From Micromonospora globbae (lineage in GTDB: Bacteria; Actinomycetota; Actinomycetes; Mycobacteriales; Micromonosporaceae), in the NCBI RefSeq assembly GCF_003610785.1, contig NZ_RAQQ01000008.1, positions 62,001 through 126,000 of the forward strand: 64,000 nt of DNA. Reading direction: 5' to 3'. Below the pieces are notes generated by a model. The model was not told where the DNA came from. It searched no databases and saw nothing but the letters and a program-made list of their open reading frames with translations. Positions 24,563-34,090 of this stretch are shown here, one piece after another (the stretch's first letter is position 1; each line of letters opens with the position of its first letter). The position numbers and the translations under genes are program-made.

Positions 24563-24751
24563 CACACCTCCACCACGGTTCCACCGGCGTCCGCCACCGG
24601 ACCCCACCGGAGCGCGCCGCGACGGCACCACCGGATGGTGACCCGTCGATGCCTCCCGACGGTAGTCGCCCGGCCAGCAGAGTGTGAGCAGGCGCGACGA
24701 GGAGGAGGCCGGGATGGGCGGTCAGGTGGGGTGCGTACCCCGGAGGGCGCG

Positions 24752-25123
24752 GTGACCGGGACGCGCCGGCACGTGGCCGCGCGGCCGGCCTGGCGCTGCC
24801 GGGTCTGCGCCGCGCCGTGGCCGTGCCAGCCGGCGAAGCTGGCGCTGCGCGTCGAGTACGCCCACGACCCGGTCGGGTTGTCGGTCTACCTGTGCGTGCT
24901 GCTGCACGAGGCCGCCGGCGACTGGCTCCGGCTGCGTCCCCAGCCGCCCGACCCGGCGGAACTGTTCGCGCGTTTCGTGGCCTGGACACGGCCGGTCGGG
25001 GCGGACGCCGAGCGCGGCCGGGTGGACCGGCTGCTCGACCGGGCGGCCACCGCCGCTCCCCCACCTCGGTCCCGCGGCGTACGCCCTGGCCGGGCACCCG
25101 GACACCGACGGCCCGCGGGGTGA
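24752..25123 (+). CDS. Conserved hypothetical protein with CRVCAAPWPC motif
   Basis: A 123-residue soluble protein. The start region WRCRVCAAPWPCQPAKLAL and the middle VGLSVYLCVLLHEAAGDW and LFARFVAWTR follow a pattern I recognise from short actinomycete proteins next to XRE regulators (sometimes mislabelled as flavin reductase). The three Cys may bind a metal. The GTG at 24752 has GGAGGG just upstream; GTG 24731 is an alternative. It is divergent from the XRE gene. Confidence 0.65.
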   Translation: MTGTRRHVAARPAWRCRVCAAPWPCQPAKLALRVEYAHDPVGLSVYLCVLLHEAAGDWLRLRPQPPDPAELFARFVAWTRPVGADAERGRVDRLLDRAATAAPPPRSRGVRPGRAPGHRRPAG

Positions 25124-25136
25124 GAGTCTTTGTCAG

Positions 25137-26417
25137 GTGACCACCACGACCGGCGACCAGTGGCGCCGCCCCGGGCCGACCCCGGAGCAGCGCCGCCTCG
25201 ACCTGTACGGCGGGCTGGCAGTGACGGTGCTGGCCCTGTTCAGCCTCACCCTGACCCGCAGCACCGGCGCGTTCCTGCTCGGGCCGCCGCCGTCGGGGCC
25301 GGAGCAGGTCTTCTGGACCGTCGCGGGGACGCTGCCACTGATCTGGCGGCGCCGCTGGCCGGCCGTCACGGCGCTGGTCGTGTCGGCCGTCTTCATCGCC
25401 GCCCAGGCCCGGTCCGCACCGGAGACGCAGCTCTCCTCCTGGGCCCTGTTCGCGGCGCTCTACACCCTCGGCGCGTGGGGTCCGAACCGCCGGCTGGCGC
25501 GCCGGCTGCGCGTGGGGATCATCGTGACGATGTTCGCCTGGCTGGGCGTCTACTACGCGGTCACGGTCGGCAGCATCCCGCCGGACGCGTTCGCCCGCGC
25601 GGTCGGCCCCGTGCCGCCGGTGCTGGCCGCCATCGTGAGCGGGGTGCTGATCAACGGGCTGTACTTCGGCGTCGCGTACTTCTTCGGCGAGACCGCGTGG
25701 CTCGCGGCCCGGCGCCAGCACGAGTTGGTGGAGCGGGCCGAGGAGCTGCGCCGGTCGCAGGCCGAGGCCCGCGGGCGGGCCGTGATCGGCGAACGCGTCC
25801 GCATCGCCCGCGAGCTGCACGACGTGGTGGCCCACCACGTGTCGGTGATGGGAGTCCAGGCGTCGGCCGCGCGGCGGGTCTTCGACAAGGACGCCACGAA
25901 GGCCCGGGCCGCGTTGACCGCCATCGAGGAGACCGCCCGCACCGCCGTCGACGAGCTGCGGCGGATGCTCGGCGTGCTGCGCGCCGGCGAGGGCACCCCG
26001 GAGCCCGTCGCGCCGCCCGCCGGCGTCGACCAGGTGGCCGCGGTGGTGGAACGGGCCCGCGACGCCGGGCTGCGCGCGACCCTCGGGGTGTACGGCGATC
26101 CGGTGCCGCTGCCGGAGTCGGTGTCCCAGGCGGTGCACCGGGTCGTCCAGGAGGCGGTCACCAACGTGATCAAGCACGCCAGCGGGGCCACGGTGCTCGA
26201 CGTGCGGCTCCGGTACCTGGCCAAGGAGGTGGAGGTGGACGTGACCGACGACGGACGGCCGACCCGCCCGCCCAACCCGGACGGGCTGGGCCTGGTGGGG
26301 ATGCGCGAGCGGGTCGCCACGCACGGCGGCACCCTGGAGGCCGGCCCCCGCACGGGCGGCGGCTGGCGGGTGCGCGCCCGCTTCCCGCTGGCGGTCGCCG
26401 TGGCGGAGGCGGCGTGA
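25137..26417 (+). CDS. Sensor histidine kinase (NarL-type partner)
   Basis: A 426-residue two-component kinase. The first about 180 residues hold several membrane segments, then a HisKA_3 dimerisation helix with the phospho-accepting His in RIARELHDVVAHHVSVMGVQ and an ATPase domain with QEAVTNVIKHASG (N box) and DDGRPTR...GLGLVGMRERV (G boxes). It overlaps the LuxR-type response regulator gene by four bases. The following ABC exporter is the likely target. Confidence 0.93.
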   Translation: MTTTTGDQWRRPGPTPEQRRLDLYGGLAVTVLALFSLTLTRSTGAFLLGPPPSGPEQVFWTVAGTLPLIWRRRWPAVTALVVSAVFIAAQARSAPETQLSSWALFAALYTLGAWGPNRRLARRLRVGIIVTMFAWLGVYYAVTVGSIPPDAFARAVGPVPPVLAAIVSGVLINGLYFGVAYFFGETAWLAARRQHELVERAEELRRSQAEARGRAVIGERVRIARELHDVVAHHVSVMGVQASAARRVFDKDATKARAALTAIEETARTAVDELRRMLGVLRAGEGTPEPVAPPAGVDQVAAVVERARDAGLRATLGVYGDPVPLPESVSQAVHRVVQEAVTNVIKHASGATVLDVRLRYLAKEVEVDVTDDGRPTRPPNPDGLGLVGMRERVATHGGTLEAGPRTGGGWRVRARFPLAVAVAEAA

Positions 26418-27145
26418 GCGCCCCTGACGCCCGCGGCCCGATCGCCGGCGGGACTCCCGGCGTGGACCGGCCCGTGCGGGTGCTGCTCGCCGACGACCAG
26501 CATCTGGTGCGCACCGGGTTCCGCGTCATCCTCGAGGTGGAGGACGACATCGAGGTGGTGGGCGAGGCGGCCGACGGCGAACGGGCGGTCGGCATGACCC
26601 GGGCGCTGCGCCCGGACGTCGTGCTCATGGACGTGGAGATGCCCGGGATGGACGGCCTGGAGGCCACCCGCCGGATCACCGCTCCCGACTCGGCCGACGG
26701 CACGGCCGTGCTCATCCTCACCACCTTCGACCGGGACGACTACCTGTTCGCCGCGCTGCGCGCGGGAGCCAGCGGCTTCCTGCTCAAGAACGGCACCCCC
26801 GAGGCCCTCGTGGAGGCGATCCGGGTGGTGGCCCGCGGCGACGGGCTGCTCGCCCCGGAACTCACCCGGCGGGTGATCGCCACGTTCGCCCGGCCCGGCG
26901 GCGAGACCGGCCCCGGCCTTTCGGTGGGCGAGGCCGCGCTCGCCGAGCTGACCCCTCGCGAGCGGGAGGTCCTGGTCCTGCTCGCCCGTGGCGCCAGCAA
27001 CGCGGAGATCGCCGACGAGCTGCACCTGGGCGAGGCGACGGTGAAGACGCACGTGAGCCGGGTGCTCGCCAAGCTGGACCTGCGCGACCGGGTGCAGGCG
27101 GTGGTGTTCGCGTACGAGCACGGGGTGGTCCGCCCCGGCGGCTGA
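26414..27145 (+). CDS. LuxR/NarL-family response regulator
   Basis: A 243-residue regulator with a receiver domain (VLLADDQHLVRTGF, phospho-acceptor Asp in DVVLMDVEMPGMDG, Lys in GFLLKNG) and a C-terminal LuxR helix-turn-helix (LTPREREVLVLLARGASNAE, then GEATVKTHVSRVLAKL). The GTG overlaps the kinase stop (GTGA). It probably activates the ABC transporter genes that start 147 bp downstream. Confidence 0.94.
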   Translation: MSAPDARGPIAGGTPGVDRPVRVLLADDQHLVRTGFRVILEVEDDIEVVGEAADGERAVGMTRALRPDVVLMDVEMPGMDGLEATRRITAPDSADGTAVLILTTFDRDDYLFAALRAGASGFLLKNGTPEALVEAIRVVARGDGLLAPELTRRVIATFARPGGETGPGLSVGEAALAELTPREREVLVLLARGASNAEIADELHLGEATVKTHVSRVLAKLDLRDRVQAVVFAYEHGVVRPGG

Positions 27146-27291
27146 CCCCGTGCCGGCCCCTCGGCGGCCGACCACGTGCCGGCCTCGCCCGGCGGCTGAC
27201 CACCCTCCCGCCGGCCTCCCCCGCCGGACGGACCGTGGTCTCCGTCCGGCGGCGGACGGCAGGCGCGGGCGCGGCTTCTAGCGTGGTCGCC

Positions 27292-28185
27292 GTGACCAGT
27301 GTGCTCCGCCTGGACGGCGTCGACCGCAGCTTCGGCGACCGTCAGGCGCTCAAGAACGTGTCGTTCGAGGTGGCGGCCGGCCGGATGACCGGCTTCGTCG
27401 GCGGCAACGGCGCCGGCAAGACCACCACCATGCGGATCATCCTCGGCGTGCTCGCCGCGGACGCCGGCCAGGTGACCTGGCAGGGTGCGCCGGTGAGCCG
27501 GGAGGCCCGCCGCCGCTTCGGCTACATGCCCGAGGAACGCGGCCTCTACCCGAAGATGAGCGTGCGCGAGCAGGTGGTCCACCTGGGCCGGCTGCACGGC
27601 ATGACGGCCGAGGCCGCCCGGCGGTCCACCGACGCGCTGCTGGAACGGGTCGGGCTCACCGAGCGCGCCGACGACCTGCTGGAGACGCTGTCGCTGGGCA
27701 ACCAGCAGCGCGCCCAGATCGCCGCGGCGCTCGTCCACGACCCCGAGGTGCTGGTGCTCGACGAGCCGTTCTCCGGCCTCGACCCGCTGGCCGTGGACAC
27801 CGTCGTCGGCGTGCTGCGGGAGCGGGCCGCCGCCGGCGTCCCGGTGCTCTTCTCCAGCCACCAGCTCGACGTCGTGGAGCGGCTCTGCGACGACCTGGTG
27901 ATCATCGCGGGCGGGATGATCCGCGCCGCGGGCAGCCGGGAGCAGCTGCGCCGCACGTACACCTCGCCCCGCTTCGAGCTGGTGGTGGACACCGACGCCG
28001 GGTGGCTGCGCGACGAGCCCGGGGTGACCCTCGTCGACCTCGACGGCGCCCGCGCCGTCTTCGACCTCGCGCCCGGCGCCGACGAGCAGCCCGTGCTGCG
28101 GGCGGCGCTGGCCCGCGGGCCGGTACGCGCGTTCCGCCCGGTCACCCCCTCCCTCACCGAGATCTTCCGAGAGGTCGCCCAGTGA
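27292..28185 (+). CDS. ABC exporter ATP-binding protein (NatA-like)
   Basis: A 297-residue ATPase with Walker A GGNGAGKTTT (about 38-47), signature LSLGNQQR and Walker B VLVLDEPFSG. The C-terminal about 80 residues resemble the DUF4162 extension common to NatA-type exporters. It pairs with the ABC-2 permease that overlaps its stop (GTGA at 28182). Sodium or drug export is typical for the family; the substrate is not known. Confidence 0.92.
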   Translation: MTSVLRLDGVDRSFGDRQALKNVSFEVAAGRMTGFVGGNGAGKTTTMRIILGVLAADAGQVTWQGAPVSREARRRFGYMPEERGLYPKMSVREQVVHLGRLHGMTAEAARRSTDALLERVGLTERADDLLETLSLGNQQRAQIAAALVHDPEVLVLDEPFSGLDPLAVDTVVGVLRERAAAGVPVLFSSHQLDVVERLCDDLVIIAGGMIRAAGSREQLRRTYTSPRFELVVDTDAGWLRDEPGVTLVDLDGARAVFDLAPGADEQPVLRAALARGPVRAFRPVTPSLTEIFREVAQ

Positions 28186-29243
28186 ACACCGTGCAGGCCA
28201 CGCGCCTGGTCGCCGCCCGGGAGATCCGGGTCAAGCTGCGCGACCGGACCTTCCTGTTCAGCACCCTGCTCTTCCTGCTGATCGCCGCGGCGGCGACCGT
28301 CCTGCCACCGCTGCTGTCCGGCGGACCGTCGTCCGTGGCCGTCACGGCGCAGGCCGCCGGCCCGCTGCGGGACGCCGGCCTCGAGGTGCGGACGGTGCCC
28401 GACGACCGGGCCGCCGAGCAGGCCGTCCGCGACGGGGAGGTGGACGCCGCGGTCGTCTCCGGCCCCACCGTCCTCGCCCTGGACGAGGCCCCGGACGACG
28501 TGGTGAACGCCCTGAGCACCCAACCCCCGGTGCGCCTGCTCGACCCGGACGCCGTGGACCCCGTGGCCGCGTTCCTGGTGCCGTTCGTCTTCGCGTTCAT
28601 CTTCTTCATCACCTCGCAGGTGTTCGGCGTCCAGATCGCGCAGAGCATCGTCGAGGAGAAGCAGACCCGCATCGTCGAGATCCTGGTGGCCGCGGTGCCC
28701 GTCCGGGCGCTGCTGGCCGGCAAGCTGGTCGCCGGCACGGTGCTGGCCCTCGGTCAGATCGCCCTGGTCGCCCTGGTGGCGGTCGCCGGCATGGCCTTCT
28801 CCGACGCCGGGGGCCTGCTCCCGCTGCTCGGGCCGGCGATCGGCTGGTTCATCCCGTTCTTCCTGCTGGGCTTCGTGCTCGTGGCGGCCATGTGGGCGGC
28901 GGCCGGGGCGCTCGTGAACCGGCAGGAGGACATCGCCGGTGTCTCCACGCCGGTGCAGCTCGCCGTGATGCTGCCGTTCTTCGCGGTCGTCTTCCTCAAC
29001 GACAACGCCACGGCCATGCGGTTCCTGTCCTACCTGCCGTTCTCCTCGCCGACCGCGATGCCGCTGCGGCTGTTCACCGGTGACGCGGCCGTCTGGGAGC
29101 CGGTGCTGGCGCTCGTCCTGCTGCTCGTCGCGGCCGCCGCGTTCCTGCTGGCCGGCGCGCGGGTGTACGAGGGCGCGCTGTTGCGCACCAACGGCCGCAC
29201 CTCGATCCGGGCGGCGTGGCGGTCCCGGGAGACGGTCGGCTGA
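28182..29243 (+). CDS. ABC-2 type permease (NatB-like)
   Basis: A 353-residue membrane protein with an N-terminal anchor (RTFLFSTLLFLLIAAAATVL), a large extracellular loop of about 120 residues, and five further membrane segments including the family stretch QSIVEEKQTRIVEILVAAVP. This is the NatB/YhaP layout of ABC-2 exporters. It forms one operon with the upstream ATPase and two-component genes. Confidence 0.9.
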   Translation: MNTVQATRLVAAREIRVKLRDRTFLFSTLLFLLIAAAATVLPPLLSGGPSSVAVTAQAAGPLRDAGLEVRTVPDDRAAEQAVRDGEVDAAVVSGPTVLALDEAPDDVVNALSTQPPVRLLDPDAVDPVAAFLVPFVFAFIFFITSQVFGVQIAQSIVEEKQTRIVEILVAAVPVRALLAGKLVAGTVLALGQIALVALVAVAGMAFSDAGGLLPLLGPAIGWFIPFFLLGFVLVAAMWAAAGALVNRQEDIAGVSTPVQLAVMLPFFAVVFLNDNATAMRFLSYLPFSSPTAMPLRLFTGDAAVWEPVLALVLLLVAAAAFLLAGARVYEGALLRTNGRTSIRAAWRSRETVG

Positions 29244-29344
29244 GCGCCGTGGCGACCGGTCGGCGCGGCGGAGGCTGAGCGCCGTGCCGACCGGTGGGCG
29301 TGCCGCGGGTGGCGCCCGGCTGCCCCCTCGGTGGCCGCGGACGG

Positions 29345-29383
29345 CGACGTGGCGGTGTCCCGCTTCGGGACACCGCCACGTCG
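29345..29383. terminator. Bidirectional terminator between ABC exporter and yebC
   Basis: A perfect 17-bp stem starting CGACGTGGCGGTG closes over CGCTTC. The flanking genes are convergent. Just ahead, a 22-bp segment beginning TGAGCGCCGTG is repeated with few changes (29241-29300). Confidence 0.85.
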
Positions 29384-29452
29384 GTTGTCAGAACCTTCCG
29401 CCGGTCAGCACGGGACGCTGTCCCAGCCGGCCGGCAGCCGCAGCACCCGGGC

Positions 29453-30202
29453 TCAGCCGACCGCCGCCATGATCTCGTCGGACACGTCGAAGTTCGCGTA
29501 GACGTTCTGCACGTCGTCGCAGTCCTCGAGCACGTCGATGAGCTTGAAGATCTTGCGAGCGCCCTCCTCGTCCAGCGGGACGTTGACGCTCGGGATCAGC
29601 GAGGACTCGGCCGACTCGTACTCGATGCCGGCGTCCTGGAGCGCGGTGCGCACCGCGATGAGGTCGCCCGGCTCGGAGACCACCTCGAACGCCTCACCGA
29701 GGTCGTTGACCTCCTCGGCGCCGGCGTCCAGGACCGCCATCATCACGTCGTCCTCAGTCGTGCCCGCCTTCGGGACGATCACCACGCCCTTTCGGGAGAA
29801 GAGGTACGACACCGAGCCGGCGTCGGCGAACGAGCCGCCGTTGCGGGTGAGCGCCGTCCGCACCTCGGTGGCCGCCCGGTTGCGGTTGTCGGTCAGGCAC
29901 TCGATGAGCAGGGCCACGCCGTTCGGGCCGTAGCCCTCGTACATGATCGTCTGGTAGTCGGCGCCGCCGGCCTCCAGGCCGGAGCCGCGCTTGACCGCGC
30001 GCTCGATGTTGTCGTTGGGGACCGAGTTCTTCTTCGCCTTCTGGATGGCGTCGTAGAGCGTCGGGTTACCCGCCGGGTCACCGCCGCCGGTCCGCGCCGC
30101 CACCTCGACGTTCTTGATCAGCTTGGCGAACATCTTGCCGCGCTTGGCGTCGATGACGGCCTTCTTGTGCTTGGTGGTCGCCCACTTTGAGTGGCCGGAC
30201 AT
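29453..30202 (-). CDS. yebC: YebC/PmpR family regulator
   Basis: A 249-residue YebC protein beginning [20 protein letters not shown], with the family blocks [12 protein letters not shown] and [14 protein letters not shown]. YebC proteins act as transcription regulators and, in other lineages, help ribosomes through proline-rich stretches. It follows pdxS and pdxT in the same direction as usual in actinomycetes, but the ruvC gene that normally comes next is missing: the next genes are convergent. Confidence 0.95.
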   Translation of the reverse strand: MSGHSKWATTKHKKAVIDAKRGKMFAKLIKNVEVAARTGGGDPAGNPTLYDAIQKAKKNSVPNDNIERAVKRGSGLEAGGADYQTIMYEGYGPNGVALLIECLTDNRNRAATEVRTALTRNGGSFADAGSVSYLFSRKGVVIVPKAGTTEDDVMMAVLDAGAEEVNDLGEAFEVVSEPGDLIAVRTALQDAGIEYESAESSLIPSVNVPLDEEGARKIFKLIDVLEDCDDVQNVYANFDVSDEIMAAVG

Positions 30203-30520
30203 CTGCTACCTCCGTCTGTCGTTCCACGCCTGCGTCGACTGCCACGCCGATCAAATGCCACTCCGATCCGGCGGCCGGTCGGCTCCCGCGGGAAACGCCA
30301 CGCGGGCGGTTGGCGCTGCCGAACCGCGGCAATCCTACCGAGCCCGTGCCCGCGCGTGTCACACCCGGTCACCGCCGGGGACGTCGCCGGGGCCTGCGGG
30401 CGTACCCGCAGACACAACGCCCGGGAACCGGATTCCATGCCCGGCCCGGCGGCCCGGACGCGGTGACGGCGGGCGACGCGGACGCCCGCGCGGGCGGCAC
30501 GGCGGCCGCGGAAGCCCAGG
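30203..30520. other. Intergenic region between pdxT and yebC
   Basis: About 320 bp with no supported gene. It includes the yebC promoter region and a CTGCGGG/CCCGCAG hairpin near 30395-30413 that could end the pdxT transcript. I see no riboswitch. Confidence 0.4.
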
Positions 30521-31126
30521 TCAGGCGGCCCGCACCAGGTCCACGAAGTAGCGGTGCAGCCGCCGGTCGCCGGTCAGCTCCGGGTGGAACGAGGTGGCCA
30601 GCAGGTTGCCCTGGCGCACCGCCACGATCCGCCCGGCCGCCGGGCCCTCGTCGACGCGGCCGAGCACCTCGACGCCGTCACCCACCCGCTCGACCCAGGG
30701 CGCCCGGATGAAGACCGCGTGGAACGGGTCGCCGTCGACGCCGCTGATCCGCACCGGCGCCTCGAACGAGTCGACCTGCCGGCCGAAGGCGTTGCGGCGG
30801 ACGGTCATGGCGATCCCGTCGAACCCGCGCTGGTCCGGCCGGCCGTCCAGCACCTCGGTGGCCAGCATGATCATGCCGGCGCAGGAGCCGTAGACGGGCA
30901 TCCCTCCGGCGATCCGCTTGTCGATCGGCTCGCGCAGGTCGAAGACGTCCACCAGCTTGCTGATCGTGGTCGACTCGCCGCCGGGGATCACCAGCCCGTC
31001 GACGGCGTCCAACTCCTGCCGGCGGCGGACCGGTCGCGCCTGCGCTCCCGCGGCGGCCAGCGCCGCGACGTGCTCGCGTACGTCGCCCTGGAGGGCGAGC
31101 ACACCGATGACGGGTGCCTCGCTCAT
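30521..31126 (-). CDS. pdxT: Pyridoxal 5'-phosphate synthase glutaminase subunit
   Basis: A 201-residue class I glutaminase that supplies ammonia to PdxS for vitamin B6 synthesis. The nucleophile Cys is in [10 protein letters not shown], the oxyanion Gly-rich loop in [10 protein letters not shown], and the His/Glu pair in SFHPELTGD. The ATG at 31126 fits the family. It lies downstream of pdxS with a hairpin between them. Confidence 0.96.
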   Translation of the reverse strand: MSEAPVIGVLALQGDVREHVAALAAAGAQARPVRRRQELDAVDGLVIPGGESTTISKLVDVFDLREPIDKRIAGGMPVYGSCAGMIMLATEVLDGRPDQRGFDGIAMTVRRNAFGRQVDSFEAPVRISGVDGDPFHAVFIRAPWVERVGDGVEVLGRVDEGPAAGRIVAVRQGNLLATSFHPELTGDRRLHRYFVDLVRAA

Positions 31127-31158
31127 CGCACCGCTCCTTCCCACATCCACCCGTTGGA

Positions 31159-31201
31159 AGGGGCCCCCTCCCCGACCGGACACGTCGAAGAGGGGGCCCC
31201 T
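31159..31201. terminator. Hairpin between pdxS and pdxT
   Basis: AGGGGCCCCCTC pairs with GAGGGGGCCCCT over 19 nt. The same GGCCCCCTC/GAGGGGGCC core occurs at 51192-51239. Placed inside the pdxST unit it may cause partial termination or protect the pdxS message. Confidence 0.6.
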
Positions 31202-31209
31202 GGTCGCCG

Positions 31210-32127
31210 TTACCAGCCGCGCTCGGCCAGGCGGTGCGGCTGCGGGATCTCGTCGACGTTGATGCCGACCATCGCCTCGCCGAGGCCACGGGAGACCTTG
31301 GCCAGCACGTCGGGGTCGTCGTGGAAGGTCGTCGCCTTGACGATCGCGGCGGCGCGCTGGGCCGGGTTGCCGGACTTGAAGATGCCGGAGCCCACGAAGA
31401 CACCCTCGGCGCCGAGCTGCATCATCATGGCGGCGTCGGCCGGGGTGGCGATGCCGCCGGCGGTGAAGAGCACCACGGGCAGCTTGCCGGTCTCGGCGAC
31501 CTCCTTGACCAGCTCGTACGGCGCCTGGAGCTCCTTGGCCGCGACGTACAGCTCGTCGGCGGGCAGCGACTGGAGCCGGCGGATCTCCTGCCGGATCTTG
31601 CGCATGTGGGTGGTGGCGTTGGAGACGTCACCGGTGCCGGCCTCGCCCTTGGAGCGGATCATCGCGGCGCCCTCGGTGATCCGGCGCAGCGCCTCGCCCA
31701 GGTTGGTCGCGCCGCACACGAACGGGACGGTGAACGCCCACTTGTCGATGTGGTTGGCGTAGTCGGCGGGGGTCAGCACCTCGGACTCGTCGATGTAGTC
31801 GACGCCGAGGGCCTGGAGGATCTGCGCCTCCACGAAGTGGCCGATGCGGGCCTTGGCCATCACCGGGATGGAGACCGCGTTGATGATGCCCTCGATCATG
31901 TCGGGGTCGCTCATCCGGGCCACGCCGCCCTGGGCGCGGATGTCCGCGGGCACCCGCTCCAGCGCCATCACCGCGACGGCTCCCGCGTCTTCGGCGATCT
32001 TGGCCTGCTCGGCGTTGACCACGTCCATGATCACGCCGCCCTTGAGCATCTCCGCCATGCCGCGCTTCACTCGGGCGGTGCCGACGACGGGGCTGGTGCT
32101 GGTGTTCTCAGAGGTGGTGTCGGGCAC
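31210..32127 (-). CDS. pdxS: Pyridoxal 5'-phosphate synthase synthase subunit
   Basis: A 305-residue TIM-barrel enzyme that makes PLP from ribose 5-phosphate, glyceraldehyde 3-phosphate and ammonia from PdxT. Conserved blocks are [20 protein letters not shown], the Lys in [14 protein letters not shown] and the phosphate-binding FVGSGIFKS. It is the first gene of the minus-strand pdxS-pdxT-yebC group. Confidence 0.97.
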   Translation of the reverse strand: MPDTTSENTSTSPVVGTARVKRGMAEMLKGGVIMDVVNAEQAKIAEDAGAVAVMALERVPADIRAQGGVARMSDPDMIEGIINAVSIPVMAKARIGHFVEAQILQALGVDYIDESEVLTPADYANHIDKWAFTVPFVCGATNLGEALRRITEGAAMIRSKGEAGTGDVSNATTHMRKIRQEIRRLQSLPADELYVAAKELQAPYELVKEVAETGKLPVVLFTAGGIATPADAAMMMQLGAEGVFVGSGIFKSGNPAQRAAAIVKATTFHDDPDVLAKVSRGLGEAMVGINVDEIPQPHRLAERGW

Positions 32128-32254
32128 GGGTTATCGCTCCTCGGACGTGCTCGGGGGGTGACAGCGGAAATGCTACGCCCGGGTCAACGCCGCTCCGACA
32201 GCCAATCAGACCCACGGTGGCCTGCACTGTGTCCGGTGTCACCGCCGCCCCTCC

Positions 32255-32333
32255 CCCCGCGATCTTGCACTTTCGGCCCCACGTTTGACCGTTATGCCCG
32301 GTATGTCGGGGCACAAAGTGCAAGATCGCGGGG
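32255..32333. repeat. Intergenic palindrome, family B copy 1
   Basis: A 19-bp arm (CCCCGCGATCTTGCACTTT) pairs with its perfect complement 41 bp further on. The same arms occur at 62224-62304 with a different loop. This copy lies between the end of the 167-residue gene and the start of pdxS. Confidence 0.8.
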
Positions 32334-32343
32334 AGGGTGGGGG

Positions 32344-32847
32344 TCAGGCCGTGGGGACGTCGGCGGGCACCGTCAGCGTCGGGTCGTCGATGTCGAAGTA
32401 GCGCGGCCACTCCCGGCCGCGCCCCATCCGCAACAGGCGTACGAGCGGGCGGCCCCGCGCCGCCCGGGCGTCACGGACGAGATCCGTGTGCACCTGCCGG
32501 GCCAGCGCGAGGCGGCGGCTCGCCGCGATGACGGCCTCGCAGTCCGGGTCGGCCGGGTCGAGCTGCACGGCCCGCAACTGGCGGGTCAGGTCGTTCTCGG
32601 CGGCCTCCCGCTCGTCCGGGTGGGCGTCGAGCGCGATCCGCGCCGCCGCGTACAGCTCCACGCCGTAGCGCCGCTCCGCCAGCACCGCGGCCGCCGCCGC
32701 CCGGCGCAGCAGGTGGGCGTCGAGCGCCCGCGCCGCCAGCTCCGCCCGGTCGTGCAGCCGCTCGACCCGTCCCGCGGTCCAGACGAGGTACGCCGACAGC
32801 AGCCCGACGGCCACGACCGCGCCCACCGCCCACCACATGCCCGGCAT
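32344..32847 (-). CDS. Membrane-anchored hypothetical protein
   Basis: A 167-residue protein with one N-terminal membrane segment (WWAVGAVVAVGLLSAYLVWT) and a helical, Arg/Ala-rich cytoplasmic part. Proteins of this kind stand between pimA and pdxS in many actinomycetes, but no function is assigned. The start may be ATG 32847 or ATG 32838. Confidence 0.75.
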   Translation of the reverse strand: MPGMWWAVGAVVAVGLLSAYLVWTAGRVERLHDRAELAARALDAHLLRRAAAAAVLAERRYGVELYAAARIALDAHPDEREAAENDLTRQLRAVQLDPADPDCEAVIAASRRLALARQVHTDLVRDARAARGRPLVRLLRMGRGREWPRYFDIDDPTLTVPADVPTA

Positions 32848-32928
32848 CGTAGTGCTGCTCCGTTCCCGTCCCGCCGGGCCGGGCCGGCGGCGGGGGATCC
32901 GGTCACCCACTCGCCTGGCGCGGTCCGG

Positions 32929-34089
32929 TCAGCCCAGCCCGACCCACTCCTCGTCGATGACCCGCCCGTCGGTGGCCTCGATCGCCGCCGCGTACACCTC
33001 CAGCACCCGCCGGGCCACCACGGGCCAGTCGAAGGTCGCCACCACCTGGTCGCCGCACGCGGTCAACTCCGCCCGCGCGCCCGGGTCGTCGAGCAGTTCG
33101 GCGAGCGCGTCCCGCAGCGCCGCCGGGTTCCCGGTCGGGAACAGCCGACCGGCGCGGCCGCCGTCGAGCACCCGGCGGAACGCGTCGAGGTCACTGGCGA
33201 CCACCGTCGTACCGGCCGCCAGCGCCTCGGTGAGGATCATCCCGAAGGACTCCCCGCCTGTGTTCGGCGCCACGTAGAGGTGCACGCTGCGCAGCATCCG
33301 GGCCTTGTCCTCCTCGGACACCAACCCGAGGAACGTGACCCGGTCGTGCAGCGACGCCGGGAACTGGTCGTACAGGTCGTCGCGGTCCCCCGGACCGGCC
33401 ACCAGCAGCCGCAGCCCGGGACGGCGCGGCGCCAGCTCGACGAACGCGTCGCGCAGCACCGGGAAGCCCTTGCGCGGCTCGGTGAACCGGCCGAGGAAGC
33501 CGAGCGCGCCCCCGGTGCCCGGACCGCACTCCCCCGGCCACCCCGGCAGCGGCTCGGCGTCGGCGAACTTGGCGACCGCCACACCGTTCGGGATCTCCAC
33601 GGCGCCCCCGTCGAGGTGCTCCACCTGCACCTTCCGGGCCAGCGCGCTGACCGCGATGCGGGCCGTGATGCGTTCCAGCACGATCTGGAGCACGCCCTGG
33701 GCGGCCGCCAGCGCCCGGGACCGGGTGATCGCGGTGTGGAACGTCGCCACCACCGGCCCCCGGGCGGAGAGGACGGCGAGCAGCGACAGACTCAGCGTCA
33801 GCGGCTCGTGCACGTGCAGGACGTCGAACTCGCCGCGGGTGATCCACCGCCGCACCCGGGCCGTGGAGACCGGCCCGAACGCGATCCGCGCCACCGAGCC
33901 GTTGTACGGCAGCGGCACGGCCCGGCCCGCCGGCACCACGTACGGCGGCAGGGGCGAGTCCTCGTCGGCCGGCGCGAGCACGCTGACCTCGTGACCGAGC
34001 GCGATCAGCGCCTCGGCGAGGTCCATGACGTGGTTCTGCACCCCGCCCGGGACGTCGAAGGAGTACGGGCACACGATGCCGATCCGCAC
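32929..34089 (-). CDS. pimA: Phosphatidylinositol mannosyltransferase PimA
   Basis: A 386-residue GT-B glycosyltransferase (family GT4) that transfers the first mannose from GDP-mannose to phosphatidylinositol at the inner membrane face. Typical are MRIGIVCPYSFDVPGGVQNH at the N-terminus (GGVQ donor/acceptor loop), FLGRFTEPRKGF and the E-x7-E motif ESFGMILTE. The adjacent acyltransferase and phosphatidyltransferase genes complete the first steps of the pathway. Confidence 0.94.
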   Translation of the reverse strand: MRIGIVCPYSFDVPGGVQNHVMDLAEALIALGHEVSVLAPADEDSPLPPYVVPAGRAVPLPYNGSVARIAFGPVSTARVRRWITRGEFDVLHVHEPLTLSLSLLAVLSARGPVVATFHTAITRSRALAAAQGVLQIVLERITARIAVSALARKVQVEHLDGGAVEIPNGVAVAKFADAEPLPGWPGECGPGTGGALGFLGRFTEPRKGFPVLRDAFVELAPRRPGLRLLVAGPGDRDDLYDQFPASLHDRVTFLGLVSEEDKARMLRSVHLYVAPNTGGESFGMILTEALAAGTTVVASDLDAFRRVLDGGRAGRLFPTGNPAALRDALAELLDDPGARAELTACGDQVVATFDWPVVARRVLEVYAAAIEATDGRVIDEEWVGLG

Positions 34090-34090
34090 G

